Source of the DNA: Gymnogyps californianus
Taxonomy: Eukaryota; Chordata; Aves; Accipitriformes; Cathartidae
Direction of reading: 5' to 3'
Length of the DNA: 64,000 bases
Assembly (NCBI RefSeq): GCF_018139145.2
Contig: NC_059500.1
Coordinates: 32,469,437-32,533,436, forward strand
The position numbers and the translations under genes are program-made. Shown here one piece after another: positions 24,001-35,077 of this stretch. The first letter of the stretch is position 1. Every line of letters begins with the position of its first letter. The notes beneath the pieces were generated by a model. That model saw only the letters and a program-made list of their open reading frames with translations, was not told where the DNA came from and made no database searches.

Positions 24001-25142
24001 TAAGCCTGTCAAGAGGATAGTCTAACGCACTTGCCACGCTGTTATTTTATAGTGCATTCCCAGTATTCCTGGCAGCTGTTTGAGTGCCAATCAAGCTAAA
24101 AGGTTAACCACAAAAAAGCAATTGCTCTCAAAATAAAAGAGCCCAAGTGTGAACCCCTACTTAAAGAAATTTCAGTCCCCTTCTACCACTAAAGGCTGGG
24201 TTTCATTTTGACCTCACACTAACTTTATGTCAGTGTGTATGAACTACAGGTGCTTCTGTGCAGACTCCAGTGCTAACATCCGTGGTGTCCAAGTGCTGAC
24301 GGAAACTCTAACGGGAATTCCCATGCTTCCGGGTGCGGCGCTGAAAATGCACACAAGGATTTCCCTCATCCAAGGGAGTACCGCTGCTTCGGAGTGGCAC
24401 TTCTCCAAGTCTGAAGGCTGCAGTCCCTTTTGATGACTTTTTTCAGACCTTGAGGCATGCAGACATGAGAGGTCACTGATAAAGCCAGCAAAAAGTAACA
24501 TCCAGACTCTTCTGCCTGCAGCTGGTAGTGGCTGAAGTGGTTACAACTACCTTGCTGCAAGTTACCACTGCTCCCATGGTCACTGCCTGATACCTTCGCG
24601 GTCTGGTAAGCTGATTAACCTGAGCAGCTGCTCTTTACTATGATGACAAATACAGTGTGAAGCTGCTTCAGTGTTGCCTTGCACAATAAATGAGAATGAC
24701 TGTGGAAGGTTGGTAGCAGTTTCACACCTCAGGTAAACCGCCGAATTATTCCTGTAGTGAAAGAAATAGTGCTGCCAACAGGAGACACATAAAGCTCCTG
24801 AGTGCGTGCAGCATTAGATTAAGGGTGCATTAACTCACACTGTATCAGTCACTGCAAACTGGAATCTAAGTAGCGGTTCACCTACTCCAGAGACGTGCTT
24901 GCAGCTGGTTCAGCCTTCCCAAAAGGTGCCCTGGTGGTCTCTGCTAATACGTGGTACGGAGAAAGCGAAAGGGAGCTCTGCATAAAGGCGTGTGGAAGAG
25001 AGACCAGCCAACTCAATGGAAAATCTCACCCTAACGGAAAAATAAACACTACCTCCTAGACCATCTCACACTCATTCATGCCCATTTAATGTCAACAGCC
25101 AGTGGAAAATGCCTGCTTTCGAAACGTTTTTCTGGAGTAGAG
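21010..25142. other. Spacer of unit 3, no gene recognised
   Basis: The 20 bp direct repeat is at 21713-21732 and 21736-21755. The caagagacag segment before it is present, as in units 1-2, while the downstream variants (cttttctgctgg, aaccccagag) are those of units 4-6, so this spacer is mosaic. Confidence 0.6.
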
Positions 25143-26302
25143 TTTCTGGTCACTGGCACTGGTTCTCCTGGGGGACTTCAACCTCCCTGGCACCTGGTGC
25201 AAGGGAAAGGCCATCAGGGAGATTTCTGGAGGGTGTCAGGGGTAACACAGATGCTGGATGGACCAACTTGGGGTGATGCTGTCCTGGATGTGCTACTTAG
25301 GAACAAGGAAGAACTGGTCAGGGCTGCGACAGTGAATAGGAGCCATGACTGCAACGATCCTGATTGATACAGAGGAGTTCAAGATCCCGGGGAGGGGTTA
25401 GAAAGGCGAGTAGCCCTGGGCCTGGCGAGAGAAAGCTGTGGCTTATTCAGGGAATGGTACGTGGGAGGCAGCTCTTGTGGGAGCCAACCCTGAAGGGCAA
25501 AGGAGCGCAAAAGGGCTAGCAGGCCTTTAAGGATAATCTTCTCCAAACACAAGAAAAGTCCGTGCCGAGGCTTAAGAAAAAAACCACAACAGATCCATCA
25601 GGAGGCTGGCATGGCCAAGCAGGACATTCATGGCAGAGCAATGCAAAGAAAGATGTATACAGGCGGGGGGAGTTAGGACAGGTTATGAAAGAGGATATAG
25701 AAACACTGCTGAGGTGTGCAGAGATGCGATCTCTGGATCGCAGGAAAACCAAAGCTAAGCCAGGGTTAGCAAGGGATATGAAAAGCAACAAGAAGGGCTT
25801 CTGCTGCTACAGAAACAGTAAATCAGGCAAGGAAAGTACACGCCTGCTTGCCGAATGGGCTGCATGACACACTAACAGCAAACGCGGGCAAAGCTGAGGT
25901 ACTCGGTGCCGCCTTCATCTCAGTCTTCACTGACACTCTTCCCAGGCATTTTAGCCCAGAGGCAGGGATCAAGGAGCAGAGGAATTCCACTATCAGAGGA
26001 CGTTGAACTCAAGGGTCTCCTAAGAAATCTTGTCCCCTACAAGTCCATCAACCCTGATGAGATTTGTCTGACGGTGTTGAGTGAGCTGGCTGATGTCACT
26101 GTGAGGCTGCGCTCTGTCATCTTTGAAAGGTTGGGAGCTTGGGGGAGGCACCAACAACTAGAGAGCGCCAAACGTTGCACCTCATCTTTAAAAAAGGCAC
26201 GAGGATGCTGCGAGGAACTCCAGGACAGTCATCCTCGCTTCTGCCCCTGAGGAAAGTATCGACCAAATCCTCTTGGTAGCCATTTCTGGCCACATGAGAA
26301 AC
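25143..26302 (+). mobile_element. Inactive CR1 LINE ORF2 fragment, unit 4
   Basis: Same fragment with the short G run, and one G lost at aggttgggagcttggg in the reverse-transcriptase part. Confidence 0.85.
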
Positions 26303-26374
26303 CAACACGGGTGGGGATAGCAACGCCAACTCCATTGTTAGAAATACCAAGACTATTTCTGTAGTTTTCATACA

Positions 26375-26380
26375 TTTACT
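26375..26380 (-). terminator. Variant poly(A) signal AGTAAA, gene copy 4
   Basis: A T-to-C change on the plus strand turns AATAAA into AGTAAA, a known weaker functional variant. It is 120 bp past the stop. Confidence 0.55.
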
Positions 26381-26499
26381 GTATTATTTGATCCTTAGAT
26401 CTAGACTAATGATGACGGTCTGCCAGTCCCCCTGGGCGCTGGTGGGTGTCCCAGTCGCTGGCCCGGCGCTGGTTTCACCAGCTCTTGGGCACCCTCCTA

Positions 26500-27510
26500 C
26501 TATGGCTGGCGGGGTGGCCTCTTGTTTGGAGGTGAAGTGGCCCCAGGGCTGCCAGCCCTCCTCTTCGGAGCTCGCCGGGGCCCCCCAGGGGAGCGTTCGC
26601 TGCCCCGGCTGGGAGTGGAGGGACCTGCCACAGCCTCCTCTGGGTCCTCCTGCGGCTCTTCTTGCTCCTCGTCGGTGGGCACGAGGGCAGAGGGGGGGCT
26701 GCCAGGACCCCCACGAAGGGCAGCCGATGAGTTGCTGGGGGGCTCTTCTGCCTCAGATCTGTCAGGGCTGCTGGAGGGGGCTGGACTGGGGGCAGGAGAC
26801 CCCCTTCGGGAGGCAGTGGGGCCAGGGGCAGCTGCAGGGCTGCCCTCCTGCTCCTCAGCAGCACGGGCGTCCTCCAGGCCCATCCGACGTCGGGCCTCCC
26901 CGCTGCACCGGTCCACGATGGTGTCAATCAGACGGCGCACAAAGATCCTCGTGTGCACGCCCAGGGCACCCTGCAGCAGCTGGAACAGGGTTTCCTCGTC
27001 CAGGCCAAAGAGGTGCAGCATGGATAGGACAAGCCTCTGCACTGCTGATGCTTCCCAGTGGCCACCCCTGAAGATCAGCCGCAGCTCCTGTCGCAGCCAG
27101 AGTTGCACCGGCTGGAGCAGAGCTGAGTCCTCTCGGAAGAGGAATGCCCAGATGCGGGGATGGAGGCCGCCCACAGGAGCCCTGGGCACCAGCCCCGCAG
27201 CTGATGGCTGGGATGCTGCAGGGCGATGGAGATTGTGGGCGGCTGGACGGCTAGGAGCTCCTCCTGCCTGGTGGACGACAACTGACGGTGCTGCAGCTGG
27301 TGTGAGCAGATGCTCCTCAAAGTTGTCGTCCCCCCGCACCGAGTGCAAGATGGATGTGACCCTCCTCTTGCAGAGGGGGCACTCGGGCTTGCTCTCAGCC
27401 CACCGCAGGATGCACGCGTAGCAGAATTGGTGGAGGCACGGCATCGCGTAGCTGGCCTCCTCCCAGCTGTCCAGGCAGATGGGACAGCGGTCCTCCAGCT
27501 CCGTGGCCAT
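26500..27510 (-). CDS. TOPORS-like RING-finger E3 ubiquitin ligase, copy 4 (intact)
   Basis: 336 residues, start and stop as in copy 1. The RING is complete (A22, L35). The helical domain carries a distinct block relative to copies 1 and 3: R133Q, R136Q, R137L, R151H, A157V and V164M, plus H119R. These remove several positive charges from a short stretch and are mostly non-synonymous. The tail reads EEPQEDPEE, as in copies 5-7. The frame also stays open upstream through the 122 bp intron (27596-27717) and exon 1 to 28254 (584 codons). I do not take that as the protein, because the intron has consensus splice sites, a length not divisible by three, and removal leaves no upstream ATG in the predicted mRNA. 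Confidence 0.88.
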   Translation of the reverse strand: MATELEDRCPICLDSWEEASYAMPCLHQFCYACILRWAESKPECPLCKRRVTSILHSVRGDDNFEEHLLTPAAAPSVVVHQAGGAPSRPAAHNLHRPAASQPSAAGLVPRAPVGGLHPRIWAFLFREDSALLQPVQLWLRQELRLIFRGGHWEASAVQRLVLSMLHLFGLDEETLFQLLQGALGVHTRIFVRRLIDTIVDRCSGEARRRMGLEDARAAEEQEGSPAAAPGPTASRRGSPAPSPAPSSSPDRSEAEEPPSNSSAALRGGPGSPPSALVPTDEEQEEPQEDPEEAVAGPSTPSRGSERSPGGPRRAPKRRAGSPGATSPPNKRPPRQP

Positions 27511-27936
27511 GCTCTCCACGTGCTGCGGTGGGCTGGGGGGAGCTGCGGATGTCAAGCTGCTCGCTTTCACCGGCGCTGCAGCAGCCGGTGTCACGCTAGA
27601 AAAGGAAGAGAGGCCACGGTCACTGGCGGGTCCAGGGAGGGGTGGAAGAAATGCCCAGGTCCCTCCAGAAGGAAACCCTCCCAGCTCCCCAGGGTCAGGT
27701 TTCCCCACCCAGCTCACCTCTGCTGCTGCGAGCGCGCCTCCTGCGTGCCCCGGCTGCCTGAACCTGGCAGGGCCGGGCAAAATCCTCCGATGGCTCTGGT
27801 GTCGGGCACCGAGAGCTGCAACAAACAACTCCCTGACCACAACACTAGCACCAAAGGCCTTGCTAAACACTCCAAACCTCGCAGACTTGCTCAGCCGGAG
27901 TGTGGACACAAGCCAGCTGGGTGAGACTCGGCACCC

Positions 27937-28046
27937 GAATATAAGCAGCGAGGGACGCCTGGTCACAATCCATCGCTCGGGGACGTCATAGTCCATCGCT
28001 GGTGACATCACAGTCCATCGCTCAGGGACATCACAACGGGCCATCC
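27937..28046 (-). promoter_or_regulatory. Promoter of copy 4
   Basis: TATA-like element at 27937-27945; CRE-like repeats 27963-28046, unchanged from copy 1. Confidence 0.5.
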
Positions 28047-31000
28047 TCGCCCACGGCACTCCCCCCAGCAGCGCTGCGGCCCCAGCACAGGCATCTGGGG
28101 TTACCGCAACTCCACTGCCCACTCCATCCCCCCATCTCTTGTCTTGTGCTCGGCATCGGTGTTTCACGCCAGTCGCCGAGGCCTCGGCCGTGTCTTCCCA
28201 GGGCCCCGTCAGGTCGCTCTGGCCGGGGCAGACGTCTCCAGGCACATATGGCAAGAGGGTTCACTCGCTAACACCTCGTGCCTCCCTGGGAGGCTGCAGG
28301 ACAAAGTCCCACGGGCTCTCCCCACACCCCAGCCCTGCTGGCCAGCCCTCTGGGCTCCCCTGCTTCCTCCCACGGGGCGTCACAGGCAGCACTTGGCTCG
28401 CTCTCAGAGATTTTCTCCTACTTTCTCTCTTATCCAGGGTGGGGGGAGGCGGGCAGGGGTGATTCTCTCTGCTCAGCACCCATCAGGCCTCATCCGGGCA
28501 CTATGTCCTGTTTGGGGTCCCAGACGGGAGATACATTGACAAACCAGAGGGGCTCAGAGGAGGCCACTGGGACTGTGGGACTGAAGTACTCGCCCTGAGA
28601 GGAGGGTCTGGGAGGCCAGGGCTGGTTCAGGGTGGAGCAGAGAAGGGTTTGGGGCACCTCACAGCACACTCGGGTGCCTATGGGCATGGGATCAAGGGGC
28701 TAGGGACAGGCTTTTTGCAGTGGTGCCTGGCAGGAGGGTGACACTCGTGAAAGGTGTAAATTTTCACTCGTGAAAGGTGTAAATGCTGCCCTTCATTAAG
28801 GGTGAGGAGGGAGCTCTTCCTGTTACCGCCTGCCACTCACTCTGCTACTCGCGCTCACCTCTCCATTACCAGTGTGTGCTCCATTTGATCCAAAGCCCCT
28901 CCAGACTGTGCTGCCCTTCTGGAGTCCTTCTACACATCCACCTAAGTAACAGCTCTTCCTAACCACCATCACAAGCTCAAAATCTTCCTTCTTCCCTATC
29001 TCTGCTGCTGCTTTTCTGCTGGTATCCAGCCTCACAGGCATCCACCTGGAGTACTGCCCTCTGCCTACCTCCCCCTGCTTCAGCACAGCCAATACAAGCT
29101 GCTTTCTCCACCTTCAGGGCCTTGTGCAAGCCATGCTGCTGTGCCTGTCGCTTCTCACTTGGTTTTGAAAAGTCAGCACTCGCCTCCAAAAGGTCTGAAA
29201 CATAACTTCTGCTATGAACGTGCTCCTTTCTTGCAAGCACGGTTTCATTCCTTGCGTCCTTAGATTGTCAGTTCTTTGCGGTGAGAACCACCTTCATATT
29301 CTTTATCTGCCATCAGTCCTAACATCTGGGTAGGACTTGTAAAAATTATGGTAATGCTAATCGTGATCGGCAGCCTTAATAACATACAGGTATCTAAGAC
29401 AGTGGGATGACCCAGGCAACAGGGTGTAGGCACTTATTGCAAGTTAGTGCAGAGATTGAATGCACTGACTTACGATGAGCATTGACTGATGCAAGTATTT
29501 GCCTCGATGTTTGCCAGAGAAACCCCAGAGCCTTTTACCAAAAGTAGCTAGACAAACTGTAGTAACGCGCAATAGGGATTTTTTTGGTGGCTGAAGAGGT
29601 GAAACACGCATAATCTGAGGTGAAAACACACAGACATGTAAACACTGATCTTGTTATGCAGAGCCCTTGGACAATGCTGTCGCATCTAAGGGTCCCTAAC
29701 AGCCAGGGTCCTTGAAGCCACGAGTGTGCTCACAGCTTTGATCCGGTATGTGTAATGAGAAAATTCACTCAGTGGTGAAATCTTACCCTAAGATATTTGA
29801 CTCTCTAAGCAGGGTCTCAGCCTTAGGCCTCTGCCTGATGGACTTCACGCAGTGCGAGACTTGAAAGCGTTACTTTCCCAGGTTGTTAGGCATATTAGCC
29901 TGTTGGTCAACATTTTTCTTGCTTAGCTTCTTCCTCTTTTTTCTCTTCATGATACAGTTTTTCTCAGGTCTCAAGGCTGTACTTCTTCCATGACCAGTAA
30001 CTGACTACTAGTGAACTTTTTATAGCCTTGGGGATGCTCTTTTAGCCCACACCCATGTTTTCAAGGCCTTTGCTATTACCTTATACTCGAACTGCACATC
30101 GTAACATGGGACACCGTTACAAAGCTTCTTTTCACAGAGTAAGTTCTCACAACAAGTCAACAAGCACAACAGGCCCCGGTCCTCCAAAGAAACCACTGAT
30201 TAAATAACGAAACTTTTCACAGAAAAAAAGATCTGTGCATTTCCAAATAAACTTTCGTGAAGCATACTGAATTCAATACCTTCCTCTCCTCACTGACAAG
30301 TAGTCTTTCTGCATACACAGATTTACAGAGCTTCATTCCGACACCCAGTCAATAGCCTCTTCCGGGCATTGACACCGATGGGCTAAGCTTCCAGAGTCAC
30401 TAGGCTCGACTGTTACAAGCCTGGAAGATGACCTCTGCTTTAAAATGCTTTGGGCAACATGCAGTATGCAGCGTTGTGTTCAACTGCAAGCTCCCATACG
30501 GCCTTTCTTGGCAAACCTCATATCCTGGAGTAGCAAAATGACACTGATACGACTGCAAGAGAGCCTATAAACAAACAAACAAAAAGATATATGAAAGGGC
30601 TAGATTCTAACTGCAGGCACAGCGCTGGCGTGAAGCTGGACTGTCAGAAGCAGTGCTCCAGGAATAGCTCTCAGAGGCAGCATGCCTTGTAGCCACTCCC
30701 TGAACTGAGACTCCTCTCCCCACCCCTTGTCCCTTGCTTCCTTAATAGATGGGGTAAAATGAATGAACAGCGATTTCAAGTTAAGAAGTTCACATAATTA
30801 CTATAGTTACTGCACCTAAATCTCTGTGTAGGGGAAAAAAAAATAAAATCAAAGGTTTTGCTACCGAATGAGAAAATTTACGGTATGTTTAAGGAAATTT
30901 GCAGATTAGAGTCAGCTGAGAAATCTTTTGTGGGTTTCCCCATGCCTGGTACTGATTTTACAGACGGGAAATATCATCTAGATATTCCTAATACAATTAC

Positions 31001-32172
31001 TACACCCACATAATTAGTGTAATAAATACATAAGCCTGTCAAGAGGATAGTCTAACGCACTTGCCACGCTGTTATTTTATAGTGCATTCCCAGTATTCCT
31101 GGCAGCTGTTTGAGTGCCAATCAAGCTAAAAGGTTAACCACAAAAAAGCAATTGCTCTCAAAATAAAAGAGCCCAAGTGTGAACCCCTCTTAAAGGAAAT
31201 TTCAGTCCCCTTCTACCACTAAAGGCTGGGTTTCATTTTGACCTCACACTAACTTTATGTCAGTGTGTATGAACTACAGGTGCTTCTGTGCAGACTCCAG
31301 TGCTAACATCCGTGGTGTCCAAGTGCTGACGGAAACTCTAACGGGAATTCCCATGCTTCCGGGTGCGGCGCTGAAAATGCACACAAGGATTTCCCTCATC
31401 CAAGGGAGTACCGCTGCTTCGGAGTGGCACTTCTCCAAGTCTGAAGGCTGCAGTCCCTTTTGATGACTTTTTTCAGACCTTGAGGCATGCAGACATGAGA
31501 GGTCACTGATAAAGCCAGCAAAAAGTAACATCCAGACTCTTCTGCCTGCAGCTGGTAGTGGCTGAAGTGGTTACAACTACCTTGCTGCAAGTTACCACTG
31601 CTCCCATGGTCACTGCCTGATACCTTCGCGGTCTGGTAAGCTGATTAACCTGAGCAGCTGCTCTTTACTATGATGACAAATACAGTGTGAAGCTGCTTCA
31701 GTGTTGCCTTGCACAATAAATGAGAATGACTGTGGAAGGTTGGTAGCAGTTTCACACCTCAGGTAAACCGCCGAATTATTCCTGTAGTGAAAGAAATAGT
31801 GCTGCCAACAGGAGACACATAAAGCTCCTGAGTGCGTGCAGCATTAGATTAAGGGTGCATTAACTCACACTGTATCAGTCACTGCAAACTGGAATCTAAG
31901 TAGCGGTTCACCTACTCCAGAGACGTGCTTGCAGCTGGTTCAGCCTTCCCAAAAGGTGCCCTGGTGGTCTCTGCTAATACGTGGTACGGAGAAAGCGAAA
32001 GGGAGCTCTGCATAAAGGCGTGTGGAAGAGAGACCAGCCAACTCAATGGAAAATCTCACCCTAACGGAAAAATAAACACTACCTCCTAGACCATCTCACA
32101 CTCATTCATGCCCATTTAATGTCAACAGCCAGTGGAAAATGCCTGCTTTCGAAACGTTTTTCTGGAGTAGAG
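28047..32172. other. Spacer of unit 4, no gene recognised
   Basis: The 20 bp direct repeat is at 28742-28761 and 28765-28784, and the 10 bp caagagacag segment before it is deleted. No coding potential is recognised. Confidence 0.6.
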
Positions 32173-33333
32173 TTTCTGGTCACTGGCACTGGTTCTCCTG
32201 GGGGACTTCAACCTCCCTGGCACCTGGTGCAAGGGAAAGGCCATCAGGGAGATTTCTGGAGGGTGTCAGGGGTAACACAGATGCTGGATGGACCAACTTG
32301 GGGTGATGCTGTCCTGGATGTGCTACTTAGGAACAAGGAAGAACTGGTCAGGGCTGCGACAGTGAATAGGAGCCATGACTGCAACGATCCTGATTGATAC
32401 AGAGGAGTTCAAGATCCCGGGGAGGGGTTAGAAAGGCGAGTAGCCCTGGGCCTGGCGAGAGAAAGCTGTGGCTTATTCAGGGAATGGTACGTGGGAGGCA
32501 GCTCTTGTGGGAGCCAACCCTGAAGGGCAAAGGAGCGCAAAAGGGCTAGCAGGCCTTTAAGGATAATCTTCTCCAAACACAAGAAAAGTCCGTGCCGAGG
32601 CTTAAGAAAAAAACCACAACAGATCCATCAGGAGGCTGGCATGGCCAAGCAGGACATTCATGGCAGAGCAATGCAAAGAAAGATGTATACAGGCGGGGGG
32701 AGTTAGGACAGGTTATGAAAGAGGATATAGAAACACTGCTGAGGTGTGCAGAGATGCGATCTCTGGATCGCAGGAAAACCAAAGCTAAGCCAGGGTTAGC
32801 AAGGGATATGAAAAGCAACAAGAAGGGCTTCTGCTGCTACAGAAACAGTAAATCAGGCAAGGAAAGTACACGCCTGCTTGCCGAATGGGCTGCATGACAC
32901 ACTAACAGCAAACGCGGGCAAAGCTGAGGTACTCGGTGCCGCCTTCATCTCAGTCTTCACTGACACTCTTCCCAGGCATTTTAGCCCAGAGGCAGGGATC
33001 AAGGAGCAGAGGAATTCCACTATCAGAGGACGTTGAACTCAAGGGTCTCCTAAGAAATCTTGTCCCCTACAAGTCCATCAACCCTGATGAGATTTGTCTG
33101 ACGGTGTTGAGTGAGCTGGCTGATGTCACTGTGAGGCTGCGCTCTGTCATCTTTGAAAGGTTGTGGAGCTTGGGGGAGGCACCAACAACTAGAGAGCGCC
33201 AAACGTTGCACCTCATCTTTAAAAAAGGCACGAGGATGCTGCGAGGAACTCCAGGACAGTCATCCTCGCTTCTGCCCCTGAGGAAAGTATCGACCAAATC
33301 CTCTTGGTAGCCATTTCTGGCCACATGAGAAAC
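32173..33333 (+). mobile_element. Inactive CR1 LINE ORF2 fragment, unit 5
   Basis: Same fragment as unit 4, apart from a G-to-T change in the aggttgtggagc stretch. Confidence 0.85.
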
Positions 33334-33405
33334 CAACACGGGTGGGGATAGCAACGCCAACTCCATTGTTAGAAATACCAAGACTATTTCTGTAGTTTTC
33401 ATACA

Positions 33406-33411
33406 TTTACT
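33406..33411 (-). terminator. Variant poly(A) signal AGTAAA, gene copy 5
   Basis: Same AGTAAA variant as copy 4, 120 bp past the stop. Confidence 0.55.
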
Positions 33412-33530
33412 GTATTATTTGATCCTTAGATCTAGACTAATGATGACGGTCTGCCAGTCCCCCTGGGCGCTGGTGGGTGTCCCAGTCGCTGGCCCGGCGC
33501 TGGTTTCACCAGCTCTTGGGCACCCTCCTA

Positions 33531-34541
33531 CTATGGCTGGCGGGGTGGCCTCTTGTTTGGAGGTGAAGTGGCCCCAGGGCTGCCAGCCCTCCTCTTCGGA
33601 GCTCGCCGGGGCCCCCCAGGGGAGCGTTCGCTGCCCCGGCTGGGAGTGGAGGGACCTGCCACAGCCTCCTCTGGGTCCTCCTGCGGCTCTTCTTGCTCCT
33701 CGTCGGTGGGCACGAGGGCAGAGGGGGGGCTGCCAGGACCCCCACGAAGGGCAGCCGATGAGTTGCTGGGGGGCTCTTCTGCCTCAGATCTGTCAGGGCT
33801 GCTGGAGGGGGCTGGACTGGGGGCAGGAGACCCCCTTCGGGAGGCAGTGGGGCCAGGGGCAGCTGCAGGGCTGCCCTCCTGCTCCTCAGCAGCACGGGCG
33901 TCCTCCAGGCCCATCCGACGTCGGGCCTCCCCGCTGCACCGGTCCACGATGGTGTCAATCAGACGGCGCACAAAGATCCTCGTGTGCACGCCCAGGGCAC
34001 CCTGCAGCAGCTGGAACAGGGTTTCCTCGTCCAGGCCAAAGAGGTGCAGCATGGATAGGACAAGCCTCTGCACTGCTGATGCTTCCCAGTGGCCACCCCT
34101 GAAGATCAGCCGCAGCTCCTGTCGCAGCCAGAGTTGCACCGGCTGGAGCAGAGCTGAGTCCTCTCGGAAGAGGAATGCCCAGATGCGGGGATGGAGGCCG
34201 CCCACAGGAGCCCTGGGCACCAGCCCCGCAGCTGATGGCTGGGATGCTGCAGGGCGATGGAGATTGTGGGCGGCTGGACGGCTAGGAGCTCCTCCTGCCT
34301 GGTGGACGACAACTGACGGTGCTGCAGCTGGTGTGAGCAGATGCTCCTCAAAGTTGTCGTCCCCCCGCACCGAGTGCAAGATGGATGTGACCCTCCTCTT
34401 GCAGAGGGGGCACTCGGGCTTGCTCTCAGCCCACCGCACGATGCACGCGTAGCAGAATTGGTGGAGGCACGGCATCGCGTAGCTGGCCTCCTCCCAGCTG
34501 TCCAGGCAGATGGGACAGCGGTCCTCCAGCTCCGTGGCCAT
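33531..34541 (-). CDS. TOPORS-like RING-finger E3 ubiquitin ligase, copy 5 (intact)
   Basis: 336 residues. It differs from copy 4 essentially by L35V in the RING (CIVRW), a state shared with copies 6, 7 and 8; the zinc ligands are all present. It carries the same helical-domain block as copy 4, including H119R. The UTR intron is 34627-34748, with the same splice signals. Copies 4 and 5 are the only adjacent pair in which both genes are intact and nearly identical, which points to very recent duplication or conversion between them. Confidence 0.88.
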   Translation of the reverse strand: MATELEDRCPICLDSWEEASYAMPCLHQFCYACIVRWAESKPECPLCKRRVTSILHSVRGDDNFEEHLLTPAAAPSVVVHQAGGAPSRPAAHNLHRPAASQPSAAGLVPRAPVGGLHPRIWAFLFREDSALLQPVQLWLRQELRLIFRGGHWEASAVQRLVLSMLHLFGLDEETLFQLLQGALGVHTRIFVRRLIDTIVDRCSGEARRRMGLEDARAAEEQEGSPAAAPGPTASRRGSPAPSPAPSSSPDRSEAEEPPSNSSAALRGGPGSPPSALVPTDEEQEEPQEDPEEAVAGPSTPSRGSERSPGGPRRAPKRRAGSPGATSPPNKRPPRQP

Positions 34542-34967
34542 GCTCTCCACGTGCTGCGGTGGGCTGGGGGGAGCTGCGGATGTCAAGCTGCTCGCTTTCA
34601 CCGGCGCTGCAGCAGCCGGTGTCACGCTAGAAAAGGAAGAGAGGCCACGGTCACTGGCGGGTCCAGGGAGGGGTGGAAGAAATGCCCAGGTCCCTCCAGA
34701 AGGAAACCCTCCCAGCTCCCCAGGGTCAGGTTTCCCCACCCAGCTCACCTCTGCTGCTGCGAGCGCGCCTCCTGCGTGCCCCGGCTGCCTGAACCTGGCA
34801 GGGCCGGGCAAAATCCTCCGATGGCTCTGGTGTCGGGCACCGAGAGCTGCAACAAACAACTCCCTGACCACAACACTAGCACCAAAGGCCTTGCTAAACA
34901 CTCCAAACCTCGCAGACTTGCTCAGCCGGAGTGTGGACACAAGCCAGCTGGGTGAGACTCGGCACCC

Positions 34968-35077
34968 GAATATAAGCAGCGAGGGACGCCTGGTCACAAT
35001 CCATCGCTCGGGGACGTCATAGTCCATCGCTGGTGACATCACAGTCCATCGCTCAGGGACATCACAACGGGCCATCC
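34968..35077 (-). promoter_or_regulatory. Promoter of copy 5
   Basis: TATA-like element at 34968-34976; CRE-like repeats 34994-35077. Confidence 0.5.

Larger units (their letters stand above)
18104..25142. repeat. Array unit 3 (7039 bp)
   Basis: Intermediate unit. It keeps the AATAAA signal, a long G run (10) and the caagagacag segment in the spacer, as in units 1-2, but has the CR1 variants actcttccc and aggatgctgc and most spacer variants of units 4-6. Confidence 0.95.
25143..32172. repeat. Array unit 4 (7030 bp)
   Basis: First unit of the right-hand group: G run reduced to 4, AGTAAA poly(A) signal, and the 10 bp caagagacag segment missing from the spacer. Its gene copy is intact. Confidence 0.95.

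Noticed and set aside
26500..28254. 584-codon minus-strand frame of copy 4 (and 587 and 578 codons in copies 5 and 7) taken as one protein
   Set aside because: It runs through the promoter repeats, the predicted start site and a 122 bp intron with consensus splice sites. The first ATG in the predicted mRNA is the one before ATELEDRCPIC, with strong context.
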